Shown in pieces: positions 27,146 through 32,584 of a stretch of DNA of 32,584 bases. Under the pieces are notes generated by a model that ran no database searches, was not told where the DNA came from, and saw only the letters and a program-made list of their open reading frames with translations. Position 1 is the first letter of the stretch; each line of letters begins with the position of its first letter. This DNA comes from Seminavis robusta (taxonomy: Eukaryota > Bacillariophyta > Bacillariophyceae > Naviculales > Naviculaceae): positions 1-32,584 of the forward strand of contig CAICTM010001273.1 in assembly GCA_903772945.1 (NCBI GenBank), in the 5' to 3' direction. The position numbers were made by a program, and so were the translations under genes.

Positions 27146-27735
27146 CCTACAAGTCTACTGCATCCAACGCTACCAGAGCTGCATCTCCCACAAGGCAGGT
27201 GTGGTTTAGCCGAACCGACGTGATCATTACTTGCAGTTACCCTGACGATCGTGACACCAGTACCCCCACCACCACTGTCACCTATGCCCAACAGAAGCAT
27301 GAAGAAAGTGGAGTTTCCAGAAAGCAAGATCCCATGGCGGCTGCCATGCGTCGTGCTCGCAGGAGCAGAAATGGTTCCATCCTGCGAGAAGCTGTATCGT
27401 ACGTCCGAGAAATCGTCGCCGTGCAACACAAGATCCGAAGAAAGTACCGTCCAGAAGAAGCCACTGTTGTTTTGGGTCGGTATGCCACTCTCAAAACCAA
27501 ACTGAATCGCATCGAAGCATGGGAAAAGGCTCGAGGTACTACTCATGATGCCATGAAAATTCATCAGGAGGCTTCAGTGGAGTCACGCAATGCAAAAAGG
27601 CGCCGATGCTGTGACACCAACGAGAAAAGATCGCTCGTCAAGTTGCTATTCCGAGGGTTTCCTACTGGTGCCCAAAAAAGCAAGGCATCCTTCTTTGCAG
27701 CAGCACCGCCAGCCCGACAAATATCGGCTTATTAG
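27142..27735 (+). CDS. Diatom-type small protein, VWFS motif, 197 aa
   Basis: The ATG at 27142 follows a CAACAACAAC-rich leader and opens 197 codons. QVWFSRTDVI (about 19-28) corresponds to the VWYSPQELF box of the protein at 24231. Residues about 79-135 form the helical tail typical of this group: V-x-x-VQHKIRRKYRPEEATVVLGRY, then A-x-x-x-G-x-x-H-D-A spacing. The C-terminus is basic (AKRRR at about 150-155). The RGLE box is not recognisable, replaced by an Arg-rich segment (MRRARRSRNGS). Function unknown. A 68-codon upstream ORF ends on its start codon. Confidence 0.68.
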   Translation: MTYKSTASNATRAASPTRQVWFSRTDVIITCSYPDDRDTSTPTTTVTYAQQKHEESGVSRKQDPMAAAMRRARRSRNGSILREAVSYVREIVAVQHKIRRKYRPEEATVVLGRYATLKTKLNRIEAWEKARGTTHDAMKIHQEASVESRNAKRRRCCDTNEKRSLVKLLFRGFPTGAQKSKASFFAAAPPARQISAY

Positions 27736-28799
27736 AAAAAACATGGAGTTGAAAAGCGGTGCGTGGCACTCCCGAAGGCGCAGTCAGTTGTACCAGATAC
27801 AACTACTGGTAACTGTGCAAAATCAAAAGAATACCGGGAGTGTTACTGTACCAAAGTTTTTTCCAACCCTTTTTCATATTGTAATAATAATGTAACAACC
27901 AGAGGCAAACATATTGTCAAGTTATACTTGTGTTTGATACCGACGCATTGAAAGGTATGGGTAATGAAAATTTCAAGTTGCCCCAGTGGCTGCTTTGACT
28001 GCTGCATCGTGTCAAGGGAGGTGTAAAACCCAGGGTGCACTATGGGTAGCAATGTCATAGAGTGTAAACTGGTGATGCTAGAGCATGATCAAGTTGTCGC
28101 AGAAGCAATGATTTTCTATTGAGTTTAATGTACTTTTGAAATTGATTTTGAACAAAGTGAAGCTCGCCCGGCGATTCCAGTGCCGGTTGAGCAGTTTCTT
28201 TCCGAATTGGGACTGGAAAGGCAAACCGTTTCTAAGTCACAGTCAGTCACATTTCAGAAAATAAAGAAAAAGACAATCGCTGAAGCCCTCTTTGACCACT
28301 GTAAAGAGATGCTTTCCGTCACAAGCAATCCACCATAAAACCAGTAAGACACCAACCTGCCGAGTCGCTCCCAGAAGCACGATGCCGTGATCCTCTCACC
28401 AACCTGCAGAGTCACTCGCGCGATACATGTACGTGTAAAAAAGGGAGACTTCAGAGCAAGATCCCGACACGACAGTTTCCACACGTCATCTGTTCCACAA
28501 GGCAAGCTTTGCAGGCAGATGCCGGTGCAACTGTCGTGGCGCGATGCCTGGCTGAAGATCTCCGGTGAGCCACCAGCCAATCCTTTGAAGCTGTACCACA
28601 GCTGCCGGCAAATGACCTCACTTTTTGGAGTAAAATGTAAAAATGCAAACACTGTAAAGCAAGAGTTAGAAATCTGTACAGGCAAGCAAGTAGTTCAAAA
28701 CAGTGCCACAGACTCACCAAAAGGCCAAGCAAAATAGCTTGACAAAAACACCACAACAATTCCCACTGTTGCATCCCCTGCAACAGTCAATACTTGCAC
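27736..28799. other. Gene-free spacer
   Basis: About 1.06 kb between convergent genes. It contains a short direct repeat (CACCAACCTGC-GAGTC at 28351 and 28399) and unsupported ORFs on both strands (28387-28737 plus, 28254-28685 minus) without motifs. Confidence 0.4.
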
Positions 28800-31704
28800 T
28801 CAATCTCCACCTTGGAATCCAAAAATGGCAACAGTTAGAAAGGAGACCAAAAGAAAAGAGGCAACATCAGCACAAGAACTCACCTTGCAAGATCTCTTCT
28901 CCGTTCGCATCAAAGACAACCTCGTCCTCGTCAAACTCCTGATCCTCCAGCTGGTTGTTCTCGTTCCACAGGAGGCCCAAGGGATTCTCCTCGTCAAGTG
29001 CCGCCTGAGCCTCGGCACTCGTCAAATCAATCTCTGGCTGTCCCCTTCCACGCAAAACAGACTCCGCATCGTCATGCCACCACACATCTCTCATGCGCTT
29101 GATCTGCTTTTCGATATCACGGTAACGAGGTCCTCCGCGACGATCCACCTTCTTTCCGTCAGCCGCCAAAGCAGCCCGTGCACTCTGTCCACGCGAACCA
29201 GTCCGGTCGCCCAATCGATGCACAATTGCTCCCTCGTTTCGATAGATCTCCTTGAGAGCATGGGCGAACTTGAGGATGTCTGTGCAGATCTGTTTGCTGG
29301 TTGGCGCCCCATCAATACATCGCATGTAAGCCTCTTGTCCCCGCTTTGGCGTGCAGATAGTAAACTTGCGAGAATCATCATCAGGCAAATGACTCGTCAT
29401 GATAATGTGACGGTTGACACAGTCGTTCAAATACTTATTGCAGCTTGTGTCCCACGGCATCATCTCGGGACTGTTGCCACTAGGGAAAGCGTCACGCCAT
29501 TCTCCAGTCACAGACATCTCGTAAACAGGCAGAAGCCAGTGATCGTAGTAGCCATGCTCTTTCATCCAAGCGACACACTCCTTGTTCGTCATCTGGGACA
29601 AAGCGTCATGATAAAAGTACCAACGACTGGATGGAAGGTCTGGATAAAACTCTTCAAAGTGGGCTTGGGTTTGTTCGTAGATGTGCTTGACAAGTTCCGT
29701 GACACACACAGTACTTGAGACTCCCTTGGCTTTCTGGATGAAATGCCGCCACTCATCACCGTAACGAGCCAGGTACGGATTCTTTTCCTTGCGAAAATCG
29801 ATGTCGTCAGGAATTTCCTCAATGCCCTGTCGACATTCTTCACGCCATCCTTTGAGTCTCTTGGCGCTTTCTCCAACTTTTGCCATCTTCTTGCCGTGAT
29901 CATTGACACCATTTGACATTCGAGTAATGTCACTGTCGGAGGCCTCGGCAAAATCACGGACGGTGTGGATCTCAAATACTTTGAGCTTCCCAAGGATTGT
30001 CTTGGCGCATCCCTTGATCATGCCTTGACAAAGATAGTCGTCCATGTAGAGCTTGTCATTCTCACGAGCCGATTCGAACCAACCATTGGACTTGGCTGGA
30101 CGGTCACCCAACTTCTTGACACGAGCAATCTCCTCCTTGACAAGTTTGCGGTACTGCTTCAAGGAGACGAGAAGCTTGGTAGTGTAATCGAAAGGTTTCA
30201 AGACGTATCCTTCCTTGCCACCATTGTCGTCGACGACCATTGCCATTCCGAAACTCCAACGACCTTCCTTCTCAAACTTGACATTCAGTTTGTGAGCAGG
30301 CGACGCTTGATCGTAAGTCCCATTCGGATCCAAGTTGCCATTCGCATCGCGTAGAAACTGCAGCTGATAATCACGATCGACTTGTGCGTGGCTGGTTCCG
30401 ATGATGCATTTCCGATGCATCTCATCCCAAAAAGCGACATGTTGCAGACCAAAACGATAAGTAAACAGCGCTTGAGGATCAAAGCAAACTGGCAGCGTCC
30501 CATCCTCCTCGTATAACTTGAGCTCCTCTTCGTCCAAAAGAGTCTCGGGCACCTCCAGGACGGAAGGTGGAAGCTCGAACAGGTCATGAGGCTCCGTCTC
30601 CTTCTCCGCGCCGAGTCGAAGTAGCAACTGATAAACCCAGGCAAAGCGGCGTCGAGCCCATGGAGAATTCTTGTCGTGGTTCCCTTGCTTCATCTTCCGA
30701 ATGGGAACTTTCCGGCTTGGGAGACGCTGGACCAATTCACGGACAGCGGAATCAGAGTAAGGCTCCAAACCTTCATCAATTCGACATTCGTTGAGTGTGT
30801 CGGTTGCAATTCGGAGAATGTCTCCTCGTGACTCAATCAAAGTAGCGAGAGTCTCAGCATCTATGGAGCCATCAGGAATCTTGACCGGCTTGAACCGTGA
30901 ATAGAATCGCTGACCAACATACTCAAGGTCGTTCTTGGCACAGTAATTGATGTCTCCGAAGATATTCTTGATTGGCTTCCGCGTCTTCATCCCAAGAGCG
31001 TCCTTGATTGCCAATCCAGTACTCCCCTTTCCAGTCCAATCCGAAGGGAAGTTGTGCACCCGGCAATAGAGGTGGTAAGTTGCAATGCGCTCTGAACGGT
31101 CATGGTGAAGAAAGGATTGCTGACTCAGGAAAGATTCCATCTCTTCAGGAGTGAGACGAAGGTCTGCTGATGTATCATCTTCGTCGGAAGGAGGCTCATC
31201 ATCCGAAGGGGGACCCAAGATTTCATTCAATCGTTCATCATCCGGTTGCTCCGTGGGTGTTGGCTTGCGAGCAGCAGAGCGAAGGGAGGCAACGGGAGGA
31301 GGCAGTACACCATCAATATCTTCATTGTGGAAGGGACCAGTGTTGACATGAGGAGAGACTGCATGGGGAGTTTGCAAGGCGGCTTGCTGTAGCTGCTGCT
31401 GTTGTCGGGCCCACACAACCCTTTCATCCTTGGATCGGTGCTTCTTGCTCTTGGTTCTGTGGAAGCCTTTGCCGCCCTTGCGCTTGGCCATGGTGGAAGA
31501 TTGAGCGTCGGACGGAAGCTTGACGAAGGAATCCGAAGGAAACTTGACGAAAGAATACGACGGAAGCTTGACCGAGCGTGGATCGGAAGGATCGGAAGGG
31601 TCCTTGTAAGATGACGGAGCGACCACACAGCAAGAAGCAGCAGCGACGGCACAGCAGAAAAGTAGCGGTAGAAGAATCCCAATGACTGAACGGCAGATGG
31701 CCAT
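28800..31704 (-). CDS. DDE transposase-like protein with signal-like leader
   Basis: Exon 1 31704-28884, 73-nt intron (28811-28883, GTGAGT to CCAAG), exon 2 28810-28800, giving 943 residues ending in QGGD. From the ATG at 31704 the protein starts with a hydrophobic signal-like segment (about 1-24) and short repeats such as SFVKFPSD; a second ATG at 31491 (context CCACCATGG, MAKRKGGKGFH) gives 872 residues and may be the ancestral start. An acidic/Pro linker is followed by a helical region (about 290-345) and then a fold resembling Tc1/mariner/IS630 enzymes: AFWDEMH with D427, YFYHDALSQ with D700 and NSPEMMPWDTS at about 744-753, the last like SPDLNPIE of Tc1. About 270 residues separate the first two acidic sites, including a possible helix-hairpin-helix (KVFEIHTVRDFAEAS). 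The C-terminus is acidic. The frame is intact over 2.8 kb. No terminal repeats were found, so it may be a domesticated or old element. Confidence 0.62.
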
Positions 31705-32584
31705 GGTCGGCTGATGCTTGACCGAATTTATGAGACGAGACGAGAGCAAGGATTTTGGATCAGCAGATCGTCATGGTGGTCAGCTCCCACTTCGACCCGA
31801 AGAAAGATAATGAAGAGTCATTTCGTTGCAGCGAAAAGTGTCGATAGTCAAAATTTATGAGATGCCATCTGAATAATGAAGAATGAAGCCTCCGATCGAT
31901 GCGATCTTCTTCCATTGGGACGCCACCTGTTGCTCCTCTCTCACTGAATCTTGCGTCAACCAACATGCTTCCAAATATCGATCCCATCCGATAAAGAGGC
32001 AATGCATCATTGTGGAAACTTCATTCGGAAGCTGAAATATCGATCGTATCTGTTGTGAGAGGAGTGACGGAACGATTGGAGTCATCAACATGGTCGCTGA
32101 CACTGATAAACATGGTCTGAAAAGAGATGCACTTGGTGGGATGCGATTTACTTTGGATGCAACGGCTAAATCCAAAACTCGAAAGACTTTCTGTGACTGG
32201 AGAGCCGGCCATCTAGTTTAAAACTAAGCCTCACATTTTGACCTCACATTTTGGGATTTCAATGGAAAATAGTCACGTCCTACTTGGGGAGTGCATGTTC
32301 TCAATGGGAACATGGTAAAATGACCAAACAAATGTTACAGCCACATGCAGAACAACAAGGGGCAACAGGCCGTAGCATTTGTTTTTGTGTTTTTCCATCA
32401 TCTCGTTGAGTTATTCCACTCCCCAACTACAATACCAGAGTTTTTCAATGCGTCGGTAGGATACCTGGTACAGTCAGTTCTTGACTATATTTATATGGGG
32501 GTAATACGGATTCCTATAAATATACTAGAGAATATAAATATAGGCTCTATTTACTAGTAAAGTACGCGTGGAGAGTGCCGTCAC
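31705..32584. other. Right-end spacer
   Basis: 880 bp upstream of the transposase-like gene. A 63-codon ATG ORF on minus (32212-32021) and an overlapping frame to 31855 could be parts of a small spliced gene, but I cannot define junctions. CCTCACATTTTG occurs twice in a row near 32229-32254. A perfect 12-bp inverted repeat lies at 32485-32543. Confidence 0.4.
32485..32543. repeat. Perfect 12-bp AT-rich inverted repeat
   Basis: CTATATTTATAT at 32485-32496 and ATATAAATATAG at 32532-32543, with a 35-base loop. TATA-like sequence occurs in both arms. Confidence 0.75.

Noticed and set aside
28825..29718. 297-codon plus-strand ORF
   Set aside because: Antisense to the DDE-like gene, which has a better start, motifs and length.
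1..32584. tRNA or rRNA genes
   Set aside because: No TTCGANTC-type T-loop with a matching acceptor stem and no rRNA-like segment was found by eye; a covariance-model scan would be decisive.

Overview
The window looks like nuclear DNA of a pennate-type diatom; this is an inference. Support comes from short GT-AG introns (about 73-102 nt) that restore frame exactly in several genes, a plastid-type bipartite presequence with an A-S-F site on a methyltransferase, a Copia-Gag-like zinc-knuckle remnant of the kind common in diatoms, two small proteins of the diatom-style W-Y/F-S plus helical-tail type, and gene-poor spacers full of CTAGCTAG and GGTACCGGTACC palindromes. A benthic, repeat-rich pennate species is my best guess; no species can be proven from sequence alone.

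Layout. 1-4400 is gene-dense: a Gag-like remnant, a hypothetical protein (-), a TrmK-type tRNA methyltransferase (+) and a two-exon quiescin sulfhydryl oxidase (-). 4540-5535 is a repeat block (24-bp triplet repeat, then a ~450-bp tandem duplication carrying four copies of a 36-bp hairpin). 5820-6848 encodes a disordered acidic/Arg-Ser protein. 7813-10452 (-) is the most notable cellular gene: a two-exon receptor with signal peptide, Cys-rich ectodomain, seven membrane helices, a low-complexity linker with three W-S-D-E motifs and a class III nucleotide-cyclase-like C-terminus that has lost key catalytic residues. 10453-14390 is gene-free and carries several inverted-repeat elements, including a 413-bp TIR element filled with a CCCCTTAA satellite.

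14391-17675 is a 3.3-kb DNA transposon with 48-bp terminal inverted repeats (one mismatch). Inside it are three arrays of an 18-bp palindromic site (consensus CCTGTKCNNNNGMACAGG) at about 27-28-bp spacing, a MULE/FAR1-like transposase gene (+) that is frameshifted just where its catalytic core should begin, and a candidate three-exon gene on the opposite strand. I did not recognise this element family; it is the best candidate in the window for an undescribed system.

17676-32584 is sparser: a mucin-like, Met-rich, probably GPI-anchored surface protein (19174-19881), a small basic protein (-, 20506-20940), two diatom-type small proteins (24231, 27142), and a long transposase-like DDE protein (28800-31704, -) with an in-frame signal-peptide-like leader. 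Large spacers between them show only repeats and short unsupported ORFs. No tRNA, rRNA or CRISPR was found.

Functionally the genes do not form an operon-like unit; they are independent nuclear genes (tRNA modification, secretory disulfide formation, signalling, cell surface) interspersed with mobile DNA. Spliced models were built by eye from splice consensus plus frame restoration and have no transcript support.
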